From positions 445,001 through 509,000 of the forward strand of contig NZ_CP019389.1 of NCBI RefSeq assembly GCF_001971785.1: DNA of 64,000 bases, in the 5' to 3' direction. Source of the DNA: Seonamhaeicola sp. S2-3 (lineage in GTDB: Bacteria; Bacteroidota; Bacteroidia; Flavobacteriales; Flavobacteriaceae). Both the position numbers and the translations under genes were made by a program. Numbering within the stretch: the stretch's first letter is position 1; every line of letters begins with the position of its first letter. Below are positions 8,989 through 18,523 of this stretch, piece after piece. Below the pieces are notes generated by a model. It saw only the letters and a list, made by a program, of their open reading frames with translations, had not been told where the DNA came from and did not search any database.

Positions 8989-10086
8989 TTAGTTACTTAA
9001 AACTCTAAATTCAGTACGTCTATTCTTTTGGTGTTCAGCTTCAGAACATTCAACACCATTAGAACAACGGTTTACTAATCTTGTTTCACCATATCCTTTT
9101 GCAGATAATCTACTTCTTGATATTCCTTTAGAAACTAAATAATTTACAACAGAATTAGCACGTTGTTGAGATAAAGACATGTTATAGTCATCATTTCCTC
9201 TAGAATCAGTATGAGACATTATTTCTATACTTACAGGTTTGCTTTTTAATAAAGGTAATAATGTTTCGTCTATCACTTTTTTAGAAGCTGGTGTAATACG
9301 TGCACTAGCTAATTCATAAAAAATAGGTAAAACATTAGCATCTAATAAACCACAGTCTACCTCTTCCCAAGTTGTAATACCTCCTTTTTTAGCTAAAACA
9401 GTTCTTGTTATTGTTTTTGTTTTAGCAGGTACAGTTACGCTTTTAGTTGTAGCTGGAGTCTCTAAAACTTGTCTTTTAATAACAGCATATTTAGCAGGAA
9501 TTTCTATTTCCTCCATACGTGCAGGTGTTTTAATTACCTGTTTTTTGTATGTAGTAGTAATTTCAGGTACAGGAACATCATTAGTTGTAGCATCTTTTGC
9601 TAAGGTTGTAAAACTTACATCTTTGTATTGAGCAGGGTACTCAACAAAACAAGCTACAACACAATCTTCTTTGTTTGGAGACCCACAAGCAGTTTCTTTG
9701 TATTCCCAACCAGAAGTTTTTGGGTATACTTCAAAAGTTTTAGAGTCAGTACCAAAAGTTGCAGGATTTACAGTTAAATCATTTCTACCTTCTTTTTTAA
9801 CGTAAGGTACTTCTACAGTTTCATAAACAGCAGGTACATAAACTAGTTTTTTAGTAGCTTCTTTAACTAAAACACGTTCTTCAACAGTTTTGTAAGTTGC
9901 GGGTACTACTTCTAATTTTGTATAGGCAGGATATACTTCAATAGTTTCTGTTACTTCTTTAAATTCGTCTTTAGTGATACATTTTACGTAACACTTTCCT
10001 GGTTCTGGGTTTTCAGGTAAATTTTGTGCCTGAGCGTACCCAATGCCTAATAAAAAAGTTAGACATAAAAATAAATTTGTTTTCAT
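8989..10086 (-). CDS. OmpA-family outer membrane/peptidoglycan-binding protein
   Basis: 365 residues with a clear signal peptide (cleavage likely after AQA). The middle (about 40-240) is a series of degenerate repeats with PA.Y..V/VPA.Y.TV patterns, rich in Val, Thr and Lys. The C terminus (about 255-365) is an OmpA peptidoglycan-binding domain: EIMSHTDSRGNDDYNMSLSQQRA, VVNYLVSKGI, LSAKGYGE, and RRTEFRV. It probably links outer membrane and cell wall. No partner gene is adjacent. The repeat region has no function I can name. Confidence 0.85.
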   Translation of the reverse strand: MKTNLFLCLTFLLGIGYAQAQNLPENPEPGKCYVKCITKDEFKEVTETIEVYPAYTKLEVVPATYKTVEERVLVKEATKKLVYVPAVYETVEVPYVKKEGRNDLTVNPATFGTDSKTFEVYPKTSGWEYKETACGSPNKEDCVVACFVEYPAQYKDVSFTTLAKDATTNDVPVPEITTTYKKQVIKTPARMEEIEIPAKYAVIKRQVLETPATTKSVTVPAKTKTITRTVLAKKGGITTWEEVDCGLLDANVLPIFYELASARITPASKKVIDETLLPLLKSKPVSIEIMSHTDSRGNDDYNMSLSQQRANSVVNYLVSKGISRSRLSAKGYGETRLVNRCSNGVECSEAEHQKNRRTEFRVLSN

Positions 10087-10257
10087 AAAAAATTAAAATT
10101 TAGTTAATGGTTATATTTTCCACGACTTTTGGACACCGAAAAAAAACATAAGTCACATTTATATATATGAAAACAAATAAAAAACTGCTTAAAAATAAGA
10201 GACACCCCTTATAAATACTTAAGGTATAGCTGATTATAATAATTTATAATTATAAAA

Positions 10258-11112
10258 TTAAGAGAATATTACTGTCTTATTATTATAAACCATTACCTTT
10301 CTTTCGGCATGTAATTTAACAGCGTTTGCTAAAACTATTTTTTCTAAATCACGACCTTTTGCAATAAGGTTAGGAATGGAATGAGCATGTGTTACTCGGG
10401 TAACATCTTGTTCAATAATAGGGCCAGCATCTAATTCTTCAGTAACATAATGGCTAGTAGCGCCAATAATTTTTACACCCCGTTTATATGCAGAATGGTA
10501 TGGTTTAGCTCCCACAAATGCAGGTAAGAAAGAATGATGAATATTTATAATTTTATTTGGAAATTTATCAATAAGCTTAGGAGACACAATTTGCATGTAA
10601 CGCGCTAAAACAATAAAATCTATACTATATTCTTCAAGCAATTTTAACTGCTCGTCTTCAGCCTTAGATTTAGTGTCTTTGGTTACGGGTATATGGTAGA
10701 AGGGAATATTGAAATTATCTGCTATATATTTTAAATCGTTATGATTACTTATTATGAATGGAATCTCTAAATTAAGTTCTCCAGAGTTGTAACGTCCTAA
10801 AAGATCATATAAACAATGGTCGTATTTTGAAATAAACAAGGCCATTTTAGGTTTTACTTCAGATGAATAAATGCGCCATTTCATCTCAAACTTATCTGCC
10901 AATACTGCCTTAAATGTTGCTTTAAACACTTCTGTTGAAAAGATTTCTGAAGTAAATTCACTTTCCAAACGCATAAAAAAGATATTTTGTTCTCTATCAA
11001 CATGTTGGTCTATATAAACAATATTCCCGTTTTGTTGGGCAATAAAGTTTGTTACAGAGGCTATAATGTTAGGTTTATCGTTACAATTAATTAAAATAGT
11101 AATCTTATTCAT
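10258..11112 (-). CDS. purU: Formyltetrahydrofolate deformylase
   Basis: Hydrolyses 10-formyl-tetrahydrofolate to formate and tetrahydrofolate, feeding one-carbon and purine pools. 284 residues from the ATG at 11112; an ATG four codons upstream (11124) is also possible. An N-terminal ACT domain (about 1-85) precedes a formyltransferase domain with LARYMQIVSP, INIHHSFLPAF, GAKPYHSAYKRGVKIIGATSHYV and LDAGPIIEQDV. The catalytic Asn-His-Asp arrangement is present. It is divergent from icmF. Confidence 0.92.
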   Translation of the reverse strand: MNKITILINCNDKPNIIASVTNFIAQQNGNIVYIDQHVDREQNIFFMRLESEFTSEIFSTEVFKATFKAVLADKFEMKWRIYSSEVKPKMALFISKYDHCLYDLLGRYNSGELNLEIPFIISNHNDLKYIADNFNIPFYHIPVTKDTKSKAEDEQLKLLEEYSIDFIVLARYMQIVSPKLIDKFPNKIINIHHSFLPAFVGAKPYHSAYKRGVKIIGATSHYVTEELDAGPIIEQDVTRVTHAHSIPNLIAKGRDLEKIVLANAVKLHAERKVMVYNNKTVIFS

Positions 11113-11259
11113 AATAGAATTCATTATTTCTGATTGTAAAATTAGCCTAAAAAAGGAGTTTTGCTAAGTCTGTGTTTAAATTTTGAAAATATTCTGTAAT
11201 TCGTGGTTTTTTTTGAATATTTCGTAAATTGCATATGTAAAAATGTATTCTTTTTAAAA

Positions 11260-14200
11260 ATGAAACAAATTAAACCCTTTAAACCTAAACATAATATTAG
11301 AATTGTAACCGCTGCATCTTTATTTGATGGTCATGATGCTTCTATAAATATTATGCGCAGAATAATTCAGGCTACGGGTGTAGAGGTTATTCATTTAGGA
11401 CACGATAGAAGTGTTGAAGAGGTGGTTAATACCGCAATTCAAGAAGATGTAAATGCCATTTGCATAACATCGTATCAAGGTGGGCATAATGAGTATTTTA
11501 AATATATGTATGATTTGCTGAAGGAAAAAGGCGCTAACCACATCAAAATTTTTGGTGGTGGCGGTGGTGTTATTTTACCTGATGAAATTAAAGATTTAAT
11601 GAATTACGGCATTACCAGAATTTATTCGCCCGATGATGGCAGAGAAATGGGGTTACAAGGAATGATTAATGATTTGGTTGAAGCATCAGACTTTGCTATT
11701 GGAAATTCATTAACTAATGAAGTAGACTTGTTAAAAAAACAAAATCATGGTGCCATTGCCCGATTAATTTCGGCTATCGAAAATTTTCCTGATGTTGCAA
11801 AAAAGCAGCTTCAAATTATAGATAAAGAAAATTTAAACACCCCTGTTTTAGGAATAACAGGAACTGGCGGCGCCGGAAAATCATCATTAGTTGATGAATT
11901 AGTGAGACGTTTTTTAATAGATTTTCCTAAAAAAACCATTGGTATCATTTCTGTAGATCCTTCAAAACGAAAAACAGGTGGAGCTCTTTTAGGAGATAGA
12001 ATTAGAATGAACTCCATCAATAATTCTAGAGTTTACATGCGTAGTCTGGCAACGCGTCAATCTAACTTATCACTATCAAAACATATTGATGAAGCTATAC
12101 AGGTTTTAAAAGCTTCAAATTTTGATGTAATTGTTTTAGAAACTTCTGGTATTGGGCAATCGGGCTCTGAAATTGTAGAGCATTGCGATTTGCCAATCTA
12201 TGTTATGACGCCCGAGTTTGGAGCTGCTACACAGCTTGAAAAAATTGACATGTTAGATTTTGCCAATATTGTTGCTGTAAATAAATTTGATAAACGTGGT
12301 GCTTTAGATGCTTTACGCGATGTAAAAAAACAATACATGCGCAACCATAATTTATGGGACACCAAAGAAGATGAATTGCCCGTTTACGGTACTATAGCAT
12401 CACAGTTTAATGACCCAGGAATGAACCGATTATACAAAGCGGTTATGGGTGCTTTAGCTGAAAAAACTCAGGCAGATTTCAAGTCGTCTTTCACGTTAAC
12501 GCAAGATTTAAGTGAAAAGATTTTTATCATTCCGCCGTCAAGAACACGTTACCTTTCTGAAATTTCAGAAAATAATCGTCATTACGATAATAAAGTACGC
12601 GAACAGGCAAGCATTGCTCAAAAATTATACGGTATTTACCAAACTATTTGTTCGGTGTTAAATATTTCTAATGATGCTTTATTATTAAACCAAAAAGGGT
12701 TGAATGTAGATGAAATTTTGAAACAAGTTGGTAACAACAAACAAAATCAAACACTTTTAAATTTACTATTTAAGGAGTTTGACCGTGTTAAAATGAATTT
12801 ATCTCCTCAAAATTGGGAGCATATTATTCAATGGAATTCAAAAATAAAAAAATATAAAGCGTCACTTTATTCCTTTAAAGTTAGAGATAAAGAAATTAAT
12901 ATAGAAACGCATACAGAATCTTTATCGCACCTTCAAATTCCAAAAATAGCATTGCCAAAATATAGTGCTTGGGGTGATTTATTACAATGGATTTTACAAG
13001 AAAACGTACCGGGAGAGTTTCCTTTTACATCGGGCTTGTATCCGTTTAAAAGAGAAGGCGAAGATCCTGCACGAATGTTTGCTGGAGAAGGTGGACCAGA
13101 ACGCACTAACAGAAGATTTCATTACCTAAGTAAAGGTATGCCAGCTAAACGATTATCAACAGCTTTTGATAGTGTTACACTTTACGGAAATGACCCCGAT
13201 GAAAGACCCGATATCTATGGTAAAGTTGGTAACGCTGGCGTAAGCATTTGTTGTTTAGATGATGCTAAAAAATTGTATTCTGGCTTCAATTTATCCGATG
13301 CCAAAACATCGGTAAGTATGACCATTAATGGACCTGCTCCAATGTTATTAGCCTTTTTTATGAATGCAGCCATAGATCAGCAGTGTGAGATTTATATAAA
13401 AAACCATCATTTAGAGACTGAAGTAGAAGCCAAAATAGCTGAAATTTATAAGGATAAAGAGCGCCCAAAATACAACGGAGAACTACCTGAAGGTAATGAT
13501 GGTTTAGGGTTGATGTTATTGGGAGTTACAGGTAATCAAGTACTTCCAAAAGATGTTTATGAAAACATAAAGCAAGCTACCATTGCACAGGTACGTGGCA
13601 CTGTACAAGCAGATATTTTAAAAGAAGACCAAGCTCAAAACACCTGTATTTTTTCAACAGAATTTGCACTAAGATTAATGGGTGATGTACAAGAGTATTT
13701 CATTCAAAACAATGTGCGTAATTTTTATTCGGTATCTATATCGGGTTATCATATAGCCGAAGCTGGAGCCAACCCAATCACCCAATTGGCATTAACTTTA
13801 TCAAATGGCTTTACCTATGTAGAATATTACCTTTCACGAGGCATGGACATTAATAAATTTGGACCTAATTTATCCTTTTTCTTTTCAAACGGTTTAGATT
13901 CAGAATATGCTGTTATTGGTCGTGTGGCAAGAAGAATTTGGTCTAAAGCCATGAAATATAAATACGGTGCTAATGAACGGGCGCAAAAGCTAAAATATCA
14001 TATTCAAACATCAGGGAGAAGTCTGCATGCTCAAGAAATAGATTTTAATGATATTAGAACCACATTGCAAGCTTTATATGCTATTTATGATAATTGTAAC
14101 TCACTTCATACCAACGCGTATGATGAGGCCATAACCACACCAACCGAAGAATCGGTGCGTCGTGCCATGGCTATTCAGCTTATAATTAATAAAGAGTTGG

Positions 14201-14688
14201 GCTTAGCTAAAAACGAAAACCCAACACAAGGCGCTTTTATAATTGAAGAATTAACAGATTTGGTAGAGGAAGCCGTATTACTTGAATTTGATAGACTTAC
14301 AGAACGTGGAGGTGTTTTAGGAGCTATGGAAACTATGTATCAGCGCAGTAAAATTCAAGAAGAAAGTTTATACTACGAAACTTTGAAACACAAAGGTACA
14401 TTTCCTATAATTGGGGTAAATACATTTTTAAGTAGTAAAGGTTCTCCAACAATTGTACCAACAGAAGTTATTAGAGCCACCAAAGAAGAAAAACAACTTC
14501 AGATTAAAACATTAAAAAATCTTCATAAAAATAATCAAACAGATGACCTATTAAACAAACTTAAAAAAGCAGCTATAAACAATGAAAATATATTTGAAGT
14601 GCTTATGGAGGTAAGCAAAGTATGTTCGCTTGGACAGATAACAAAGGCTCTGTTTGAAGTTGGAGGACAGTACAGACGTAATATGTAA
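11260..14688 (+). CDS. icmF: Fused isobutyryl-CoA mutase IcmF (B12 domain, MeaI-type GTPase, mutase)
   Basis: Adenosylcobalamin-dependent isomerase interconverting isobutyryl- and n-butyryl-CoA (some IcmFs act on other acyl-CoAs), fused to its own G-protein chaperone. 1142 residues from the ATG at 11260; an upstream TTG-type extension encodes an unlikely Phe/Cys-rich leader. Order: B12 domain with DGHDAS and probable axial ligand His25, FGGGGG loop near 100; GTPase with P-loop GTGGAGKSS at 201-209, ISVDPSKR and NKFDKRG; then the mutase TIM barrel from about 570. The last residue of the classical DxHxxG motif is Ser rather than Gly. Confidence 0.92.
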   Translation: MKQIKPFKPKHNIRIVTAASLFDGHDASINIMRRIIQATGVEVIHLGHDRSVEEVVNTAIQEDVNAICITSYQGGHNEYFKYMYDLLKEKGANHIKIFGGGGGVILPDEIKDLMNYGITRIYSPDDGREMGLQGMINDLVEASDFAIGNSLTNEVDLLKKQNHGAIARLISAIENFPDVAKKQLQIIDKENLNTPVLGITGTGGAGKSSLVDELVRRFLIDFPKKTIGIISVDPSKRKTGGALLGDRIRMNSINNSRVYMRSLATRQSNLSLSKHIDEAIQVLKASNFDVIVLETSGIGQSGSEIVEHCDLPIYVMTPEFGAATQLEKIDMLDFANIVAVNKFDKRGALDALRDVKKQYMRNHNLWDTKEDELPVYGTIASQFNDPGMNRLYKAVMGALAEKTQADFKSSFTLTQDLSEKIFIIPPSRTRYLSEISENNRHYDNKVREQASIAQKLYGIYQTICSVLNISNDALLLNQKGLNVDEILKQVGNNKQNQTLLNLLFKEFDRVKMNLSPQNWEHIIQWNSKIKKYKASLYSFKVRDKEINIETHTESLSHLQIPKIALPKYSAWGDLLQWILQENVPGEFPFTSGLYPFKREGEDPARMFAGEGGPERTNRRFHYLSKGMPAKRLSTAFDSVTLYGNDPDERPDIYGKVGNAGVSICCLDDAKKLYSGFNLSDAKTSVSMTINGPAPMLLAFFMNAAIDQQCEIYIKNHHLETEVEAKIAEIYKDKERPKYNGELPEGNDGLGLMLLGVTGNQVLPKDVYENIKQATIAQVRGTVQADILKEDQAQNTCIFSTEFALRLMGDVQEYFIQNNVRNFYSVSISGYHIAEAGANPITQLALTLSNGFTYVEYYLSRGMDINKFGPNLSFFFSNGLDSEYAVIGRVARRIWSKAMKYKYGANERAQKLKYHIQTSGRSLHAQEIDFNDIRTTLQALYAIYDNCNSLHTNAYDEAITTPTEESVRRAMAIQLIINKELGLAKNENPTQGAFIIEELTDLVEEAVLLEFDRLTERGGVLGAMETMYQRSKIQEESLYYETLKHKGTFPIIGVNTFLSSKGSPTIVPTEVIRATKEEKQLQIKTLKNLHKNNQTDDLLNKLKKAAINNENIFEVLMEVSKVCSLGQITKALFEVGGQYRRNM

Positions 14689-14732
14689 GCTATTTGCACA
14701 TTTTTTGATAGTTGAAAACCTGTGTGAATCAC

Positions 14733-14757
14733 TTATCCCGAACTTGTTTAGGGATAA
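14733..14757 (+). terminator. Probable terminator after icmF
   Basis: TTATCCC/GGGATAA 7-bp stem around an 11-nt loop, followed by A-rich rather than T-rich sequence on the + strand, so efficiency is uncertain. Confidence 0.45.
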
Positions 14758-14882
14758 AAATAAGGCGTATTTTCAGTTAATAATTAAAAGGCGTAATAGT
14801 TGCTTGTTTTAAAAAAAGATAAAACTCAATAAAACAACGCAACCATAGCGGTTTTTTGGTATCTTCAGAATAAAAAATAGCT

Positions 14883-15368
14883 ATGATTAATAAATTATGT
14901 GTGTTACTTGTTTGTATTATTATGTTTTCTTGTAGTAATGATGGTGTTTCTGGCGAAAAATATGAGTACCATTTTTTTTCGGATAGTGAATTAACTATAA
15001 ATACTATTGAAAATTCTTACATGAAATATGGTGTTGTTTCAGAGGGCGATAAAATAGTTTTTAAGTATTACTATAAGGCTAAAGATGAAGAGCAAATTGC
15101 AGATGATGAGTATTCAGAATTTATCTATTTTGAAATAGATTCTAACTTAAATAGTTTTGAAATTACAGATGAAGCATTAACTACAGCAAAAGTTGTACTT
15201 TCAAAGTCATGTTTTTGTTTTTTTCAAGATACACCTGATAAAAATGTAGCTCCAACAGGAATAATTTCTGGTGAAAAACTATCAGATGATCAATGGAAAA
15301 TTACACTTAACGTAACGTTTTACGGAGACGAAAACAGACAATTTGATAAAGTCTTTAAGTTGCAATAA
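14883..15368 (+). CDS. Hypothetical lipoprotein
   Basis: 161 residues with a lipoprotein signal (MFSC, Cys17). The remainder is acidic, beta-rich, with a Cys pair SCFCF near residue 110. I recognise no domain. It lies alone between icmF and the Cys-rich peptide gene. Confidence 0.6.
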   Translation: MINKLCVLLVCIIMFSCSNDGVSGEKYEYHFFSDSELTINTIENSYMKYGVVSEGDKIVFKYYYKAKDEEQIADDEYSEFIYFEIDSNLNSFEITDEALTTAKVVLSKSCFCFFQDTPDKNVAPTGIISGEKLSDDQWKITLNVTFYGDENRQFDKVFKLQ

Positions 15369-15451
15369 ATTCATTTAAAAAAAATGTAATTTTTTTTGCA
15401 TCTTTTTATAAACATGTACGTCTATTATATGAACTTAAAAAAATAGATATC

Positions 15452-15553
15452 ATGAAAAATAATAATTGTACATGCAACTGTGAAGGTTGTAAAAGCGGAA
15501 ACTGTAAAAACTGTACCTGTACTAACTGTACTTGTTCTAACTGTAATTGTTAA
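15452..15553 (+). CDS. Cys-rich 33-residue peptide, metallothionein-like
   Basis: Short ORF starting at the ATG at 15452 and ending TAA at 15551-15553. Eleven of 33 residues are Cys, arranged as CxC, CxxC and CxxCxC repeats separated almost only by Asn, Thr, Ser, Gly and Lys; the start is MKNNNC and the end CSNCNC. There is no signal peptide, so it is probably cytoplasmic. The composition suggests metal-thiolate cluster binding, but no named family is recognised. A strong 17-bp hairpin follows, and then a SigZ-like sigma factor whose tail is itself Cys-rich. The codon pattern is clean and the start context A-rich, as in neighbouring genes. Confidence 0.7.
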   Translation: MKNNNCTCNCEGCKSGNCKNCTCTNCTCSNCNC

Positions 15554-15575
15554 TCATTTTTTAGATAGAAATAAG

Positions 15576-15615
15576 CTGCGCTAATTTTAGTAAATTTATA
15601 CTAGAATTAGCGCAG
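15576..15615 (+). terminator. Strong hairpin between the Cys-rich peptide and the sigma factor
   Basis: 17-bp stem, CTGCGCTAATTTTAGTA against TACTAGAATTAGCGCAG with one G-U pair, loop AATTTA, then TTTCT. It looks like a terminator for the peptide gene, or a processing/attenuation hairpin before the sigma gene 17 nt downstream. Confidence 0.75.
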
Positions 15616-15632
15616 TTTCTCAATAGTGATTT

Positions 15633-16178
15633 ATGAAGACTAAAGATGTTTGGAATACCTATGCCGAAGATATAAAACACTTTATTTTAAGTAAGGTTAA
15701 AGATGAAGTAGTTACAGATGATTTACTACAAGAAACCTTTATTAAAGTACACACAAAACTCAATACCTTAAACAATGAAAACAAGTTAAAATCTTGGATT
15801 TTCTCTATAGCTAGATACACGGTTTTAGATTATTTTAGAAGTAAAAAAATAGTTTATGAAACTACCGATGAAGATTTTGTTTTTGAAGACCAAAAATTAG
15901 AACACACCAAAGCCGATTGTTTACGTGGTATTATTAAAAGTTTACCTAAAAAATATAGAGATCCGTTGTTTTTAAGTGATATAAAAGGACTTAAACAAAC
16001 ACAAATTTCAGAGCAATTGCAGTTGCCACTCGCCACGGTTAAATCTCAAATACAACGTGGCAGAAAATTAATTGCTCAAGGCTTTATAGATTGTTGTGAT
16101 TTTAAAGTAAACGACCAAGGTTTTCTTGTTGGAGAACTAAAAGAAAAAGCAGATTGTAAAATTTGCAATCATAACTAA
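15633..16178 (+). CDS. ECF sigma factor, SigZ-like
   Basis: 181 residues. Region 2 (about 10-75: DDLLQETFIKVH, LKSWIFSIARYTVLDYFRSKK) binds the -10 element and core polymerase. Region 4 (about 105-150: LPKKYRDPLFLSDIKGLKQTQISEQLQLPLATVKSQIQRGRKLIAQG) is the helix-turn-helix for the -35 element. A C-terminal extension carries Cys-Cys and CxxC (DCCDFKVND...DCKIC), typical of the SigZ group. No anti-sigma gene is adjacent. The Cys cluster could sense metal or redox state, fitting the Cys-rich peptide upstream; that link is inference. Confidence 0.88.
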   Translation: MKTKDVWNTYAEDIKHFILSKVKDEVVTDDLLQETFIKVHTKLNTLNNENKLKSWIFSIARYTVLDYFRSKKIVYETTDEDFVFEDQKLEHTKADCLRGIIKSLPKKYRDPLFLSDIKGLKQTQISEQLQLPLATVKSQIQRGRKLIAQGFIDCCDFKVNDQGFLVGELKEKADCKICNHN

Positions 16179-16570
16179 AGACTCAACATCCAACTGCGTT
16201 GTAGCTTTTTAAATTTACGCAATTCACGCCTTAAAATAGGCAAAAAATCTTTGCCGTTACTGTTAGACTTTTCTAAACGATAAGAATTTTTATAAAGTAA
16301 GTTTGTTAAGCGTCTTAAAGAAGCAATATGCTTATGTTTTCTTTCAGAATGACGCTGCAATTCAGCATTAGCAATTTCAGGAGCTAAGTTTACAGATTGT
16401 TGTACAATATCACCAGAAAAATAAATGTTTGAGTCTTCAGAGCCATCTTCTTTAAGAGATGCTAAATCATATTGAAGGTAGGTAGAAATACTTTGAGAAA
16501 GCGCAAAAATTTCTAGTGCCTTTTTATAAATAGGTAATTCCGATAGGTTTGGTGGGGTATTATGTAACAT
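16175..16570 (-). CDS. Hypothetical helical protein (four-helix-bundle type)
   Basis: 131 residues, mostly helical. The pattern YKKALEIFALSQSISTYL...NIYFSGDIVQQSVNLAPEIANAE resembles the four-helix bundle proteins related to 23S rRNA intervening-sequence proteins, but the match is by eye. Its stop codon overlaps the sigma factor stop by 4 bp (convergent). Divergent from the Lrp regulator. Confidence 0.6.
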   Translation of the reverse strand: MLHNTPPNLSELPIYKKALEIFALSQSISTYLQYDLASLKEDGSEDSNIYFSGDIVQQSVNLAPEIANAELQRHSERKHKHIASLRRLTNLLYKNSYRLEKSNSNGKDFLPILRRELRKFKKLQRSWMLSL

Positions 16571-16632
16571 GTTTCTTTTTTCACTACAATTTTATCAAAA
16601 TTACTCACAAGAAATTATATCTAACTTTAGTA

Positions 16633-16662
16633 TTTAAAGTAAATTTGTATTTTTACTTTAAA
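16633..16662. promoter_or_regulatory. Perfect dyad upstream of the Lrp regulator
   Basis: TTTAAAGTAAA and its exact reverse complement TTTACTTTAAA, separated by 8 nt. It lies 30 nt before the Lrp ATG and 62 nt before the divergent gene, a plausible autoregulatory operator. Confidence 0.6.
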
Positions 16663-16692
16663 ATTTAATTTTTTAAAGCTATTTATCTTTAA

Positions 16693-17133
16693 ATGAAAAC
16701 AGATGAGCTTAATAAGAAGATTTTGAAGTGTTTACAACATAATGCTAGACTTTCTAATGCCGAAATTGGGCGTCGGGTAGGAATAAGTTCTCCTGCCGTT
16801 TCAGAGCGCATCAAAAAAATGGAAGATTTAGGTATCATAGAAGGTTATAAAGCTTTAATTTCTCCGTTTGAAATAGGTTATCAATTTAAAGCCATAATAA
16901 CATTACGTGCTTTTATGGGGAAATTAAAACCGTTTTTAGAAAAAGTAAAAACTTTTGATGAGGTGGTTAATTGTTACCGTATAACAGGTGATGAAAATAT
17001 TGTTATGGAAGTGGTTTTAAAAAACCAAAAACACCTTGAAACATTTATAGATCAGCTTATTGTTTACGGAGAAAGTAAAACGCAAATTGTTCTTTCTAGA
17101 GTTATAAAGCAAAGTGAGATAAAACCTATTTAA
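16693..17133 (+). CDS. Lrp/AsnC family transcriptional regulator
   Basis: 146 residues: N-terminal helix-turn-helix (LNKKILKCLQHNARLSNAEIGRRVGISSPAVSERIKKMEDLGIIEGYKA, about 5-52) and a C-terminal RAM/AsnC ligand domain (about 65-140) with VVNCYRITGDENIVMEV. Such proteins form octamers and respond to amino acids. A perfect dyad just upstream suggests self-regulation. The effector cannot be told from sequence. Confidence 0.92.
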   Translation: MKTDELNKKILKCLQHNARLSNAEIGRRVGISSPAVSERIKKMEDLGIIEGYKALISPFEIGYQFKAIITLRAFMGKLKPFLEKVKTFDEVVNCYRITGDENIVMEVVLKNQKHLETFIDQLIVYGESKTQIVLSRVIKQSEIKPI

Positions 17134-17148
17134 AAGCTAAATAAGAGC

Positions 17149-18135
17149 TTAATTTAATTTGGTTTCAATATGTTTTGCAATACGTTTTGCATGAATTCTA
17201 GAGTTTTCTATAAACCATTTATGGGTTTCTTTTCCGCCACAAATTACACCGGCTAAATATAAGTTTTTTATATTAGACTCCATAGTTTCACTATTGTATG
17301 TTGGAATACTTTTATCATCATTAGAAAGTGTAATGCCACTGTTTTTTAATAGTTTAAAGTTAGGAAGATATCCTGTTAGAGCAATTACATAATCATTAGG
17401 CAATGTAACCAAGCCTTTAGGTGTTTTTACAACTACAGAATTTGGTGTTATTTCTTTAATTTCAGAATTAAAATAGGCTTTTATGCTACCTTCTTCAATA
17501 CGATTAATTATATCTGGACGCACCCAATATTTAACACGTTCACCAATATTTTCTCCTCTAATAACCATAGTTACACGTCCGCCTTTGCGCCAAATTTCTA
17601 AAGCAGCATCAACAGCAGAATTGCTTGCGCCAACTACCACAATATCTTGCAAGGTGTAGTTGTGAGCTTCTTTGTAGTAATGCGTTACTTTGTCTAAATT
17701 TTCACCTGGAACATTAAGTAATTTAGGGATGTCATAAAAACCAGTGCTAATAATTACATGTTTAGCGGTGTAATTACACTTAGTTGTTTTTACTTCAAAT
17801 ACATTTGCTGTTTTGGTTACGGTTTCAACAGTTTCGTATAAATTAATGTTTAAGTTATTTGATGTTGTAACGCGCCTGTAATACTCTAAAGCTTCGTCTC
17901 TATTAGGCTTTGGGTTGTTGCTAATAAAAGGAATACTGTCTATTTCTAATTTTTCAGATGTTGAAAAAAACGTCATGTTTTTAGGGTAATTAAACAGTGA
18001 ATTTGTTAAAGTACCTTTTTCTATAACCACGTAATTCCAGTTTCTTTTTTTACATTCTAAAGCGCAGGCAATACCAATAGGGCCGCCTCCAATAATTATA
18101 ATATCTTTTTCTGTTTGCAATGCTTCTTTTGTCAT
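17149..18135 (-). CDS. ypdA: YpdA family bacillithiol disulfide reductase
   Basis: 328-residue flavoprotein of the thioredoxin-reductase-like fold. FAD-binding IIIIGGGPIGIACALE near residues 12-27, NPKPNRDEALEYYRRV, NADPH-binding VVVGASNSAVDAALEIWRKGGRVTMV, and LYLAGVICGG near the end. No CxxC pair is present, as in the YpdA family, which reduces bacillithiol disulfide in Firmicutes. It is the last gene of an MFS-VOC-YpdA operon, 10 nt after the VOC gene. Confidence 0.88.
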   Translation of the reverse strand: MTKEALQTEKDIIIIGGGPIGIACALECKKRNWNYVVIEKGTLTNSLFNYPKNMTFFSTSEKLEIDSIPFISNNPKPNRDEALEYYRRVTTSNNLNINLYETVETVTKTANVFEVKTTKCNYTAKHVIISTGFYDIPKLLNVPGENLDKVTHYYKEAHNYTLQDIVVVGASNSAVDAALEIWRKGGRVTMVIRGENIGERVKYWVRPDIINRIEEGSIKAYFNSEIKEITPNSVVVKTPKGLVTLPNDYVIALTGYLPNFKLLKNSGITLSNDDKSIPTYNSETMESNIKNLYLAGVICGGKETHKWFIENSRIHAKRIAKHIETKLN

Positions 18136-18145
18136 GTGATTAGAA

Positions 18146-18523
18146 TTAATTTATGTGCCACGGCGGATTTTTTCGGTTTTCTCCAGCGTGGTATAAAATA
18201 ATTTTGTTGCCGTCTAAATCGTTTAAATGAGCTTCACGCCAAAGCCATGATTTGGTTTCGGGTAATTGTACAAAATTAATACCTTTTTGCTGAAGGTTTT
18301 TAACCAATTCATCTAAATTTTCGTTTTCAAAATAAATGCTAATGCCTTCGCCTTTAGGCAATTTTTCAACTTTATGAATAGAAAAGGTGCTGTTTCCTTT
18401 GGGGCATTCAAATCTTACATACCTTGGGCATGCATCAACAATAAGACGCAATCCCAAGGTTTTGTAAAATTCTGTTGCTTTTACAACATCTTTTGATGGT
18501 ATTGTGATTTGGTTTAAATCCAT
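18146..18523 (-). CDS. VOC (glyoxalase/bleomycin-resistance fold) protein
   Basis: 125 residues with two beta-alpha-beta-beta-beta modules: LNQITIPSKDVVKATEFYKTLGL and GISIYFENENLDELVKNLQQKGI, ending WREAHLNDLDGNKIILYHAGE. The first-strand His usual in metal-binding members is replaced (NQIT), so the metal site may differ. It overlaps the MFS gene by 10 nt and precedes ypdA. A detoxifying enzyme or drug-binding protein is plausible from context only. Confidence 0.82.
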   Translation of the reverse strand: MDLNQITIPSKDVVKATEFYKTLGLRLIVDACPRYVRFECPKGNSTFSIHKVEKLPKGEGISIYFENENLDELVKNLQQKGINFVQLPETKSWLWREAHLNDLDGNKIILYHAGENRKNPPWHIN

